From NCBI GenBank assembly GCA_034422115.1, contig DAOUJW010000002.1:44708-108707 (forward strand): a stretch of DNA of 64,000 bases. Reading direction: 5' to 3'. The DNA comes from DAOUJW01 sp034422115. GTDB taxonomy: Bacteria > Chloroflexota > Dehalococcoidia > Lucifugimonadales > UBA2985. Made by a program: the position numbers and the translations under genes. Numbering within the stretch: position 1 is the stretch's first letter; every line of letters begins with the position of its first letter. Below, piece after piece: positions 7,043 to 14,881 of the stretch. The notes under the pieces are model-generated. The model had not been told where the DNA came from. It did no database searches and saw only the letters and a list, made by a program, of their open reading frames with translations.

Positions 7043-9061
7043 ATGTACAGATTTTTCTCGTTATCACTGGGCCTGTTGGCCCTCTGCCTGGCGTTGAGCT
7101 GCACGCCTGCGCCTCAGCCCTCGCCTACCCATCAGCCAGCGCCCTCCCCAACCGACGCCGGGCCCCCGACGGCATCGCCCGTACCTGAGCCAACTCCCAG
7201 GCCAACCGTCGCCGGAGTCCATACACCCTCACCAACCCCTTCACCCGTCGCGGCGACATCGACTCCCTCACCGGCTTCCATGGCAACGCCTACACCTTCC
7301 ATGGAGGTCGATAGAAAGCTCATCCCCGATGCGCCGGACGTGGACGTGGACGACCTGTTCCGTCGCCTTGGCAACCCCTGGGACAACCCCGTGCAGACGC
7401 CTGTGGACAGGGGGAGTGTCACCTATGAGGAGGGCCACCGGGAGACCTTCTGGGCGCGCGACTCCGTGAACAGGGCCGTTTACCAGGTGGAGGCTACGCT
7501 CGCCCGCGTGAGCGAGCACGCCTACTGGTACTTCGATAGCGCCTATGAGATAGATGAAGAGGCGGTTGACGCCGCGGTCCGTGCATTCGAGGGGAACATC
7601 TACCCGGTGGTGACGTCCCACTTCGGCGAGCGGGGATCGGGTGTGGACAACGACCCGCGCATGACCATCCTCCACGTTCTGGACATTGGGCCACTGGGCT
7701 ACTACAGCGCAGGCAACGAGTTCTCCACCGAGTTTTACCCCTACAGCAATGAGAGGATGATGCTGTACATGAACCTGCGCCTCCTGCCCGTGGGCGGCGT
7801 CGACTACCTGGGGACTCTGGCCCACGAGCTTCAGCACCTGCTCCACTGGGAGGGCGACCAGAACGACGAGGGCTGGGTCAACGAGGGTCTTTCGGAGGTG
7901 GCCAAGGGCCTGGCAGGCTACGACTTCCGGTACATCGGCTTCTTCCTGACGTCGCCTGGCACAACCCTCACCACGTGGCCCGCCGGCGGCTCGACTCTCC
8001 CAAGCTACGGTGCGTCCACCCTCTTCTTCGAGTTCCTGGCCCAGCGCTACGGAGGCCACGAGAACATTGGGGAGCTGATGCGGCGTCCCGAGGACGGCAT
8101 AGAGGGAGTGAACGCCTACCTTCAGTCGATGGGCTACAGCGAGGGCTTCCATGACGTGTTCCGCGACTGGCTGGTGGCGAACTACCTGGACTCTCTCAAA
8201 GTCGGCGGCTACTTCTATGACGGCGTTGACGTAAGCATCAGCCCTGACCGGGCCATAACCGCCCCCGGCAGCCTTGCGGCGACAACTCCCCAGTACGCAG
8301 GGCAGTACATAGAGGCGCTGCTGCCGGATGGGGACGCCCGGCTGACCTTCCAGGGGCAGACGGAAACGCCTCTGCTTCCCGTCGACGCCTATAGCGGCGA
8401 CCACTGCTGGTGGGGCAATAGCGGAGACGCCATCAACTCCACTCTGACTGGGACCTTTGACCTCTCCGATGTCTCCCAGGCGACCCTCAGCTTCCGGACG
8501 TGGTACGCCATAGAGGACCTGTGGGACTACGCCTACGTGGAGGTGTCCCAGGACGGCGGGGAGACCTGGAGCATCCTGGAGGGGGCGCAATCGTCTACGG
8601 AGAAGGCCAGAGGCGTCAGGTTCGGGCCGGGCTACACCGGTCACAGCGGCGGATGGCTTGAGGACTCCGTAGACCTGACGCCCTACGCAGGCCGGGAGAT
8701 AGCGGTACGCTTTGAGTACGTCACCGACAAGAGGACCTACGACGACGGCATATGCTTTGACGACATCTCCATCCCGGAGATAGGTTTCTACGACGACGCG
8801 GAGGAGGACGGGATATGGGCGTCCGACGGCTTCTACCGCACGAACAACCGCGTGCCCCAGAGATACATCGTCCAGGTGATTGAGCTTGGAGACGAGACCG
8901 TCGTCAGGGAGATGACACTGGACAGCGATGGCAGCGGGTCACTGGTTCTGAGGGGATTTGGCGAGGGACTGGGGAAGGCCATCGTGATTGTAGCGCCCAC
9001 GGCTTCCAAGACCACCCAGCGGGCGTCCTACGTGCTGACGTTGGAGCGGGTGGCGAGGTAG
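7043..9061 (+). CDS. Secreted zinc metallopeptidase lipoprotein with C-terminal beta-sandwich
   Basis: 672 residues. The signal peptide ends in the lipobox LALSC (Cys20), so the protein is probably anchored on the outer face of the membrane. Residues about 21-90 are a Pro/Thr/Ser-rich linker. The catalytic domain has HELQH at 261-265 in TLAHELQHLLHWEG, and WVNEGLSE supplies the third zinc ligand (E281), a gluzincin-like arrangement seen in the M30/immune-inhibitor-A-like groups. Around residues 440-600 a carbohydrate- or MAM-like beta-sandwich follows (YVEVSQDGGETW, then GREIAVRFEYVTD). It probably degrades extracellular protein. A TACAAT -10 lies at 7027-7032, just ahead of the start, and the gene is divergent from recA. 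Confidence 0.8.
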   Translation: MYRFFSLSLGLLALCLALSCTPAPQPSPTHQPAPSPTDAGPPTASPVPEPTPRPTVAGVHTPSPTPSPVAATSTPSPASMATPTPSMEVDRKLIPDAPDVDVDDLFRRLGNPWDNPVQTPVDRGSVTYEEGHRETFWARDSVNRAVYQVEATLARVSEHAYWYFDSAYEIDEEAVDAAVRAFEGNIYPVVTSHFGERGSGVDNDPRMTILHVLDIGPLGYYSAGNEFSTEFYPYSNERMMLYMNLRLLPVGGVDYLGTLAHELQHLLHWEGDQNDEGWVNEGLSEVAKGLAGYDFRYIGFFLTSPGTTLTTWPAGGSTLPSYGASTLFFEFLAQRYGGHENIGELMRRPEDGIEGVNAYLQSMGYSEGFHDVFRDWLVANYLDSLKVGGYFYDGVDVSISPDRAITAPGSLAATTPQYAGQYIEALLPDGDARLTFQGQTETPLLPVDAYSGDHCWWGNSGDAINSTLTGTFDLSDVSQATLSFRTWYAIEDLWDYAYVEVSQDGGETWSILEGAQSSTEKARGVRFGPGYTGHSGGWLEDSVDLTPYAGREIAVRFEYVTDKRTYDDGICFDDISIPEIGFYDDAEEDGIWASDGFYRTNNRVPQRYIVQVIELGDETVVREMTLDSDGSGSLVLRGFGEGLGKAIVIVAPTASKTTQRASYVLTLERVAR

Positions 9062-9075
9062 TGGGTGGATTGAAA

Positions 9076-9546
9076 TTATGGCATACCAGGCAGACGTTGT
9101 GGTCCCTCGTAGAGGGGCTGGCGGATTATAATCGGGGGAGTTCCTACAGTTCTGTCAAGTCTAATCAAGTCCCGATCCATAGTCTCAAGGACAGGGATAC
9201 CCAAATGCAGTGCAGTGGCGAGATGTATTGCATCAGGAGGCTTGAGGCTCGACGCGTTCCGATACTGTCTGATGAGTTCCCTGGCGGTAGCAGCCAAGCG
9301 CACGTCAAGAGCCGCTAGGATTATATAATCCCGGCTCAGGAACTCACGAATCTTTCCCTCAGAGTCCTGATCATCAAGACCTGCCAGATAAGCAACCTCT
9401 GTTGCGGCCATTGTAGATACAACGATCTCCAATTCGCCTCGCACGGCCTGCTCAAGGATATTCTGGCAAGACTCAGCCAATGCTGGGTATCCAGAAAGGT
9501 ATCCCAGAACTACGGAGGAATCCCATAAACGGCGTGATGGGGGCAT
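9076..9546 (-). CDS. PIN-domain (VapC-like) toxin
   Basis: 156 residues. The PIN acidic residues are visible: D in LWDSSVVLGYL near residue 9, E in MAATEVAYL near 50, D in PPDAIHLATAL near 104 and D in ETMDRDLIRL near 123. PIN proteins of this type are Mg-dependent ribonucleases, usually paired with a small antitoxin. Here the gene starts only two bases after the stop of a 272-residue upstream gene. The pairing is therefore tight, but the partner is far larger than a usual VapB. Confidence 0.85.
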   Translation of the reverse strand: MPPSRRLWDSSVVLGYLSGYPALAESCQNILEQAVRGELEIVVSTMAATEVAYLAGLDDQDSEGKIREFLSRDYIILAALDVRLAATARELIRQYRNASSLKPPDAIHLATALHLGIPVLETMDRDLIRLDRTVGTPPIIIRQPLYEGPQRLPGMP

Positions 9547-9548
9547 GG

Positions 9549-10367
9549 CTACACTTCTGCTGGCCTCCGGACGGCCTGGAGGAACGCTGTCGGGTCAGCA
9601 GCAGCCCTCGGGTCAGGAATGGAGCCGAACTCTGCTCTAGGCAAGTTGGTATTGGGAGTAGCATCTTCAATAGCGGTCACATCGGCGATTGATCGCGGGG
9701 TACCATTGACGAAGTAATGGATACTTCCCGTGACCAGAACTCTCATTCCGAGTAGACCTTTAACGTGAGAAAGCCAGTCGGCGCCGCTGGGGATTGAGCA
9801 TCGGACGGGCGATCCACTTATTCTATCCCAGATAGTCACGGTGGGCGTACGATGGACGTTGATCGCTTCCAGCGTTCCCTCTAGAGACCCCAGGTTCTGA
9901 TAGCCGGCTGTGAGGATTCTGTTAGTCTTGTCTGAGATGTCCCGCTTAATTGTGGCCATCTGCTCCCCATCTCTTAGTACTGTGATGGATCTGGCCGGGT
10001 TCTTCCCGCTGAACAGTCGGCGCATCTTTCCGAGGTTCACTAGTGCCTGTTCCGTAAAATACTGAGGTGGATGATCCGTTCCGTCAGTTACTGCGCGGAG
10101 ACCATCGCTGATAGCTTCAACTGCTTGCGGGTAGTGACCGTTTCTGAAAAGAGGTTGTACTGTAATGCTTGGGGCACTTGACTGGAGCTTGCGGATGCCC
10201 CAATGACTCTCAGACCTGGCCCCTAGAATGGCATAATCCACATCGCGGAGCAGACGGTTGATGTGATCTAGAGCATTTAGGAGCAAGCTGACCGACGCGG
10301 TTTCGGTCTCAGGCTGGACTATAAAGGTCATTTCAGAGGAAGATTTGCTAACATCTTGGTCAGTCAT
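9549..10367 (-). CDS. Unrecognised 272-residue partner of the PIN toxin
   Basis: Start ATG 10367 (MTDQDVSKSSSEM) with AAGGAGG at good spacing. I do not recognise the family. The N-terminal half looks helical, with ALDHINRLLRDVDYAILG and KLQSSAPSITVQPLF. The C-terminal half looks beta-rich: SITVLRDGEQMATIKRDIS, VTIWDRISGSPVRCSI, MRVLVTGSIHYFVNGTPRSI. No signal peptide or membrane segment is present. Its base composition is less GC-rich than flanking core genes. Position and two-base spacing suggest it controls the PIN protein, as antitoxin, regulator or adaptor; that is inference. Confidence 0.55.
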   Translation of the reverse strand: MTDQDVSKSSSEMTFIVQPETETASVSLLLNALDHINRLLRDVDYAILGARSESHWGIRKLQSSAPSITVQPLFRNGHYPQAVEAISDGLRAVTDGTDHPPQYFTEQALVNLGKMRRLFSGKNPARSITVLRDGEQMATIKRDISDKTNRILTAGYQNLGSLEGTLEAINVHRTPTVTIWDRISGSPVRCSIPSGADWLSHVKGLLGMRVLVTGSIHYFVNGTPRSIADVTAIEDATPNTNLPRAEFGSIPDPRAAADPTAFLQAVRRPAEV

Positions 10368-10432
10368 TTCATTCCTCCTTCTCGTTGCGCGCACGCTAGC
10401 ACAATGCATTGTACCAGTCAAGCCTTCCTTGC

Positions 10433-10461
10433 TTGACACCTTGCGTGGCGCTGGCTATACT
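10433..10461 (+). promoter_or_regulatory. trpE promoter
   Basis: Perfect TTGACA (10433-10438), a 17-base spacer and TATACT (10456-10461). It drives transcription into the T-box leader, starting near 10468. Confidence 0.75.
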
Positions 10462-10467
10462 CCGCGC

Positions 10468-10766
10468 ACACTCCACATAGCCAAAGGCTGGGAACGGGGA
10501 TAGTAAGCCTCAAGCGGGACTCAGAGAGCCGGGTAAGGTGCGAGCCGGTGTCAGCGCAGGGGTTGAATGGGCCCGGGAGCCGCAAACCGAAGGCCCTGTT
10601 GCAGGGTCTGTAGGCCTTGCCGGGGGAGTCCCGTTACAGGCTCGCGAGCCTGCCGTATGAGGCTCGGCTGAGTATGAGAGAGGACTGACAACCTTGTCTC
10701 CTCTCCTGATAAGGGTGGCACCGCGGAGAAGCCCCGCCCCTTAGTGGGTGGGGCTTCTCGCTGTTT
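10468..10766 (+). promoter_or_regulatory. tRNA-Trp-sensing T-box riboswitch
   Basis: The leader has the conserved T-box AAGGGTGGCACCGCG (10711-10725), preceded by Stem I with AGTA near 10502 and the AGAGAGCCGG...GTGCGAGCCGG element. The specifier loop reads GAA-TGG-G followed by CCCGGGAG; the specifier codon TGG at 10568-10570 encodes tryptophan. The next gene is anthranilate synthase. Uncharged tRNA-Trp should stabilise the antiterminator and allow trpE transcription. The switch acts on trpE alone: no other trp gene follows. Confidence 0.93.
10726..10766 (+). terminator. T-box intrinsic terminator
   Basis: A 14-bp stem pairs GAGAAGCCCCGCCC (10726-10739) with GGGTGGGGCTTCTC (10746-10759), followed by a short T-containing tail. 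The 5' arm starts just after the T-box sequence, as expected for mutually exclusive terminator and antiterminator folds. The T-run is weak (GCTGTTT). Confidence 0.85.
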
Positions 10767-10822
10767 GCGGGCATCAAAAACTACCGGACATGGAGACGGG
10801 CGCAAGCCCCGATGAAGAGAAC

Positions 10823-12295
10823 ATGAGCAGCTACTATCCATCGTTGGAAGAGGTCAAAGAGCTATCGAAGCAGGGGAACCTGATTCCCCTGTATCAGGAG
10901 ATAAACGCGGACCTTGAGACCCCCGTTTCGGCCTACCTGAAGGTCGCGGAGGGTCCCTACTCCTACCTGCTGGAGAGCGTGGAGGGTGGGGAGCAGCTTG
11001 CCCGCTACAGTTTCATCGGCGCCGAGCCGTACAAGGTGGTCAAGACGGGGCCGGGCCAGCCCTACGGTGAGGTCGACCCCCTGGAGCTCATCGAAGAGGA
11101 GCTCAACAGGCACACCCTGGTGCCGATACGAGGGCTGCCCAGGTTCCACGGTGGCGCGGTCGGCTTCATCGCCTACGACGTCGTCCGCTACTACGAGCCT
11201 GTGCCGCCGCCCGAGAGGGATTCCCTGGGCCTGCCGGAAGCCGTGTTCCTTTTCGACGACACCCTGCTTGTGTTCGACCACGTGAGCCACAAGATAAAGG
11301 TGGTCAGCCACGTCCACCTGGACGGGGGGAGCGTAGAGCAGGCGTATGCGGACGCCGCGGCCCGGATAGACAACCTGGTTGAGCGACTGGACAGACCCCT
11401 CCTGGTGGAACGCCGAGCGGCATCCCAGGGCGAGGACGGGCCGTCGTACACCTCCAACATGACCCAGGAGCGGTACGAGGCGATGGTGGAGCAGATAAAG
11501 GAGTACATCTATGCCGGCGACATCATCCAGGCGGTGCCCTCCCAGCGGCTGGCCAGGCCCACGGTGGCTGCTCCCCTGGACATCTACAGAGCGCTGCGGA
11601 CCCTGAACCCCTCGCCATACATGTATTACCTGTCGCTGGAGGACTTCTCTATAGTCGGCGCGTCGCCGGAGCTGCTGGTGCGCGTCGATGACGGGCTGGT
11701 CTACAACTTCCCACTGGCCGGCACCCGGCCCCGTGGAGCGACAACCGAAGACGACGAGGCGCTGGCCGCGGAGTTGAAGGCAGACGAGAAGGAGCGCGCC
11801 GAGCACATCATGCTGGTGGACCTGGGCCGCAACGACGTCGGGCGGGTCTCCCAGGCAGGGACGGTGGAGGTCACCGACCTAATGCGGGTGGTGCGCTACT
11901 CCCACGTGATGCACCTGGAGTCGGAGGTGCAGGGCAGGCTGCGCCCGGACCGCACCATCTACGACGCCCTTCGCTCCTGCCTACCGGCCGGGACGCTCTC
12001 CGGCGCGCCCAAGATACGGGCTATGGAGATCATCGGCGAGCAGGAGGGCGAGAGGCGCGGCCCCTATGGAGGCGCTGTGGGCTACTTCAGCTTCTCCGGC
12101 AACATGGACACCGCCATCACCATCCGCACGATGGTCATCAAGGACGGCGTGGCCTACATCCAGGCGGGCGGCGGTGTTGTGGCCGACAGCGTGCCGGAGA
12201 GCGAGTACCAGGAGACGCTGCACAAGGCCCGGTCAAGCCTGCGGGCCATAGAGGAGGCGGAGCGGTCCGGGCTTCTGGTCCAGTGGAAGGACTAG
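10823..12295 (+). CDS. trpE: Anthranilate synthase component I
   Basis: 490 residues from ATG 10823 (MSSYYPSLEEV); an upstream in-frame ATG at 10790 has no ribosome site. It converts chorismate to anthranilate using ammonia from a TrpG subunit. The N-terminal region has LLESVEGGEQLARYSFIG (residues 49-66), the usual Trp feedback site. The chorismate-binding domain has FPLAGTRPRG, HIMLVDLGRNDVGRV and LPAGTLSGAPKIRAMEII. The Ala-Gly-Thr motif marks TrpE rather than PabB. TrpG and the rest of the trp pathway are not adjacent. Control is by the T-box leader. Confidence 0.95.
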   Translation: MSSYYPSLEEVKELSKQGNLIPLYQEINADLETPVSAYLKVAEGPYSYLLESVEGGEQLARYSFIGAEPYKVVKTGPGQPYGEVDPLELIEEELNRHTLVPIRGLPRFHGGAVGFIAYDVVRYYEPVPPPERDSLGLPEAVFLFDDTLLVFDHVSHKIKVVSHVHLDGGSVEQAYADAAARIDNLVERLDRPLLVERRAASQGEDGPSYTSNMTQERYEAMVEQIKEYIYAGDIIQAVPSQRLARPTVAAPLDIYRALRTLNPSPYMYYLSLEDFSIVGASPELLVRVDDGLVYNFPLAGTRPRGATTEDDEALAAELKADEKERAEHIMLVDLGRNDVGRVSQAGTVEVTDLMRVVRYSHVMHLESEVQGRLRPDRTIYDALRSCLPAGTLSGAPKIRAMEIIGEQEGERRGPYGGAVGYFSFSGNMDTAITIRTMVIKDGVAYIQAGGGVVADSVPESEYQETLHKARSSLRAIEEAERSGLLVQWKD

Positions 12296-12299
12296 GCGC

Positions 12300-13523
12300 G
12301 TGGCGATGCAGACAATCCGCGGTATGTTCACCGCCCTGGAGGTGCGCAACTACCGGCTGCTCTTCGCCGGGCGCATAACCTCCAACTCCGGCCGCTCCAT
12401 GCGGGTGTTCGCCCGCGCCCTCTGGGTGTTCGAGGCCACCGAGTCGCCACTACGCATGGGCATAGCCGTCTCAGCCCTCTCTTGGCCCATGCTCTTCATG
12501 CCCCTTGTGGGAGGCGTCGTCGCCGATAGGGTGGACCGCAAGACGCTGCTGCTCTGGACGGAGGGGCTGCTGGTCATTCTCTGGGCGGCCGTAGCGCTGT
12601 TCATCTCCCTGGGGTCGTTCCAGTGGTGGTACTTCATCATCACCGCCGTCGCCAGCGGCACCATCCAGTCCTTCGGGCGCGCCGGGCACCAGGCCATGAT
12701 CGGCAGCGTGGTGGACGACCAGAGGCTGGGCAACGCCGTCGCCCTGGACTCCGTGTCGATGGCGTGGCCCCGGATAGCCGCGCCCGCGCTGGGCGGAATA
12801 CTCATCGGGCCAATAGGGGTCGACGGGCTGTTCTGGCTGACGGCCGCGGGCCAGCTGGTCACTTTCGTAACGCTGATAATGATTAGCTGGACGCCCCAGG
12901 AGCGCAGGGCTGCCAGGGAGAGCGTGGGGCGCAACGTCATGGAGGCCCTCCGCTACATCCGCGGGGAGAAGGTCATCATGTCCCTGGTCATGCTGGGCCT
13001 GCTCTCTTCCCTCTTTGCCGGCTCCTTCAACTTCCTGCTGCCCATCTTCGCCATCGACATCCTAGACGTGGGCGAGTGGGGTCTTGGCGTGCTTATGACG
13101 ACATCCGCCCTCGGCGCTGGAGCGGGCTCTGCGATAGTGCTGGCCGTCAGCAACTCCCGTCGCCGCAGGGGGCTGCTGCTGATAGCGATGGCGATCACCA
13201 AGACGGCGATGCTCATCGTCTTCTCCCAGTCCGTGTTCTTCCCCCTCTCGCTGGTGGCTATGTTCGCCCTTGGGGGATCCCAGGTCATGTTCATGACGAT
13301 GATCACCGTGGCCATGCAGCAGCTTGCGCCCGACCACCTGCGGGGCCGCATAATGAGCCTGCGGGTGGTGTTCATGGGCTTCTCGCCATTTGGCGTCATC
13401 ATCATGGGCGCAATCGCCGAGGTGCGGGGCGCAGCCGACACGGTGCTCATAGGCGGGATTCTCTACGGCGTCACGGCCCTGCTGGTCTTCGCCCTGGTCC
13501 CGACGCTCCGTCGGTTTCAGTAG
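12300..13523 (+). CDS. MFS transporter (enterobactin exporter/MFS_3-like)
   Basis: 407 residues, start GTG 12300 or ATG 12306, four bases after the trpE stop, so probably co-transcribed. About 12 membrane helices. The MFS loop signature is visible as GGVVADRVDRKTLLLW near residues 70-85, with another charged loop at VLAVSNSRRRRGLLL in the middle. The N-terminus FTALEVRNYRLLFAGRITSNSG is typical of the MFS_3 group. It probably exports a small hydrophobic molecule. Linkage to trpE may be no more than convenience; substrate unknown. Confidence 0.82.
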   Translation: MAMQTIRGMFTALEVRNYRLLFAGRITSNSGRSMRVFARALWVFEATESPLRMGIAVSALSWPMLFMPLVGGVVADRVDRKTLLLWTEGLLVILWAAVALFISLGSFQWWYFIITAVASGTIQSFGRAGHQAMIGSVVDDQRLGNAVALDSVSMAWPRIAAPALGGILIGPIGVDGLFWLTAAGQLVTFVTLIMISWTPQERRAARESVGRNVMEALRYIRGEKVIMSLVMLGLLSSLFAGSFNFLLPIFAIDILDVGEWGLGVLMTTSALGAGAGSAIVLAVSNSRRRRGLLLIAMAITKTAMLIVFSQSVFFPLSLVAMFALGGSQVMFMTMITVAMQQLAPDHLRGRIMSLRVVFMGFSPFGVIIMGAIAEVRGAADTVLIGGILYGVTALLVFALVPTLRRFQ

Positions 13524-13539
13524 CGCGCGAAGCGTTTTC

Positions 13540-14334
13540 TCAGATCCGGCCTACCCGCGTGAACTCGCCTCCCTCAAAGAACTTCACGCCAAGTACAATG
13601 CTCCAGACCACCCAGGGGAAATAGCAGGCCCTGGACAGCGTAAACATAGTCTCGTCCTGGGCGGCGTGCCCTATGATGAGAGCGATAAGAGCAACCAGGG
13701 AGACGATGGCAATCACCACCGCGCCGACCCTGAGTGGGCCCGATGGAAACATGGCCGCCATGCCCAGGTTGAAGGCCAGGAACCCGGTTGCCACGCCCAT
13801 GCCGGAGATGAGGGTAATGCCTCTATCCACCTTGTAGGTGGCTATGGCCGTCTCAAGGGCCCCTTCAGAATCGATTGCCGTTTGCGCAATGATGAGGTTC
13901 AACCCGCTCGAAATTATCCAGCCGAAGGCGCCAACCATCATGAACATAATACCCAGCCGGGACAGGGCAGCGGCCGTGCTTTCTTCCATTACGCGATTGA
14001 TGCCGGCCAGTCCGTAGAGCATCAGAATCAGGCCCAGGGGCACCCCCATCGCCGTGACGTGAGCCATTGTGGAGTTAGTCGCCAGGGCCGTGATGTTTCC
14101 CACGGCGTCGTCCGAGGGCGCGGGGTCAAATATCATCCCTCCCGGCTCCAGCAGGAAGAAGACCAGAGCCAGAGAGGGCCCAAGAATCATTCCCAGAGAC
14201 TCCAGCCTGTTTACCGACCTTGTTATCACGTCCAGTTTATCCCACTGTGATTTGAAAGGCGCCGTGCCGGACGCCCAAGCGTCAATGTAGCCATTATAGA
14301 CGGACATCCAGGTCATTGGAATACCGGGGAGCAT
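13540..14334 (-). CDS. Six-helix integral membrane protein of unknown function
   Basis: 264 residues from ATG 14334 (MLPGIPMTWMSVYNG); ATG 14316 and 14307 are alternatives and none has a clear Shine-Dalgarno. Six hydrophobic segments are visible, for example SLGMILGPSLALVFFLLEPG, AMGVPLGLILMLYGLAGI, LGIMFMMVGAFGWIISSGLN, ATGFLAFNLGMAAMF, AVVIAIVSLVALIALIIG and FPWVVWSIVLGVKF. It resembles DUF4386-like proteins only in length and helix count. The frame stays open much further upstream, but that part runs through the divergent DUF35 gene and is not credible as coding. It is convergent with the MFS gene. Confidence 0.6.
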   Translation of the reverse strand: MLPGIPMTWMSVYNGYIDAWASGTAPFKSQWDKLDVITRSVNRLESLGMILGPSLALVFFLLEPGGMIFDPAPSDDAVGNITALATNSTMAHVTAMGVPLGLILMLYGLAGINRVMEESTAAALSRLGIMFMMVGAFGWIISSGLNLIIAQTAIDSEGALETAIATYKVDRGITLISGMGVATGFLAFNLGMAAMFPSGPLRVGAVVIAIVSLVALIALIIGHAAQDETMFTLSRACYFPWVVWSIVLGVKFFEGGEFTRVGRI

Positions 14335-14357
14335 AACGGCCCGGCGCCCGTCGCAAG

Positions 14358-14386
14358 TTGACAACCTACCGCCGTCTCCGCATAAT
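14358..14386 (+). promoter_or_regulatory. Promoter of the DUF35-thiolase operon
   Basis: Perfect TTGACA (14358-14363), a 17-base spacer and CATAAT (14381-14386). An ideal AGGAGGTGA ribosome site follows at 14408-14416, ahead of the GTG start. Confidence 0.7.
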
Positions 14387-14418
14387 CCAACACAACCCCC
14401 ATATGCAGGAGGTGAGAA

Positions 14419-14835
14419 GTGCCCAAGCCATCCCCCGTTCCCGACGAGATAAGCAAGCCCTATTGGGACGCCTGCAACGAAGACCGACTGGTGATGCAGG
14501 CCTGCAAGGCCTGTGGCCTGCTGCTCTACCCGCCCAGGGCCGCCTGCGACCAGTGCGACTCCGGAGAAGACGACCTGGAGTGGCGCGAGATGAGTGGCAG
14601 GGGCAGAATCCACGGCTACGGCGTCATGTATGACTGCCGCGTCCGCGCCCTGCAGGGCGACCAGCCCTTTAACATAGCCCTTGTGGAGCTTGAGGAGGAC
14701 CCGGAGATTATGATGTACAGCCACCTGCCAGGAACCCCCGTGGACCAGGTCCCGGTTGGGGCCGCCGTCCAGGTGGAGTTCGAGGTTACGCCGACCACGG
14801 GCCAGAAGGTGCCCGAGTGGCGCGTCGTGGGCTAA
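14419..14835 (+). CDS. Zn-ribbon/OB-fold protein (DUF35), thiolase partner
   Basis: 138 residues with a GTG start, chosen because of the strong AGGAGGTGA just before it. The N-terminal rubredoxin-like Zn ribbon is CKACGLLLYPPRAACDQC (CX2C...CX2C, residues about 29-46). A DUF35 OB-fold follows (GRIHGYGVMYDCRVRALQGD, FNIALVELEEDP, VGAAVQVEFEV). Such proteins bind thiolase-like enzymes and often act in CoA-thioester condensation or cleavage, including sterol and fatty-acid side-chain steps. The matching thiolase gene follows 46 bases later. Confidence 0.88.
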   Translation: MPKPSPVPDEISKPYWDACNEDRLVMQACKACGLLLYPPRAACDQCDSGEDDLEWREMSGRGRIHGYGVMYDCRVRALQGDQPFNIALVELEEDPEIMMYSHLPGTPVDQVPVGAAVQVEFEVTPTTGQKVPEWRVVG

Positions 14836-14881
14836 GCCGGCCACTTATCCGCAGAACGCAATTGACACAGAGAGGTGTGAA

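Noticed and set aside
1770..9087. A 14-base match AATTATGGCATACC at 1770-1783 and 9074-9087
   Set aside because: One copy overlaps the DUF433 promoter, the other the 3' end of the PIN gene. Probably coincidence; no further similarity on either side.
14335..14844. N-terminal extension of the six-helix membrane protein
   Set aside because: The open frame continues, but it lies across the promoter and coding region of the divergent DUF35 gene.
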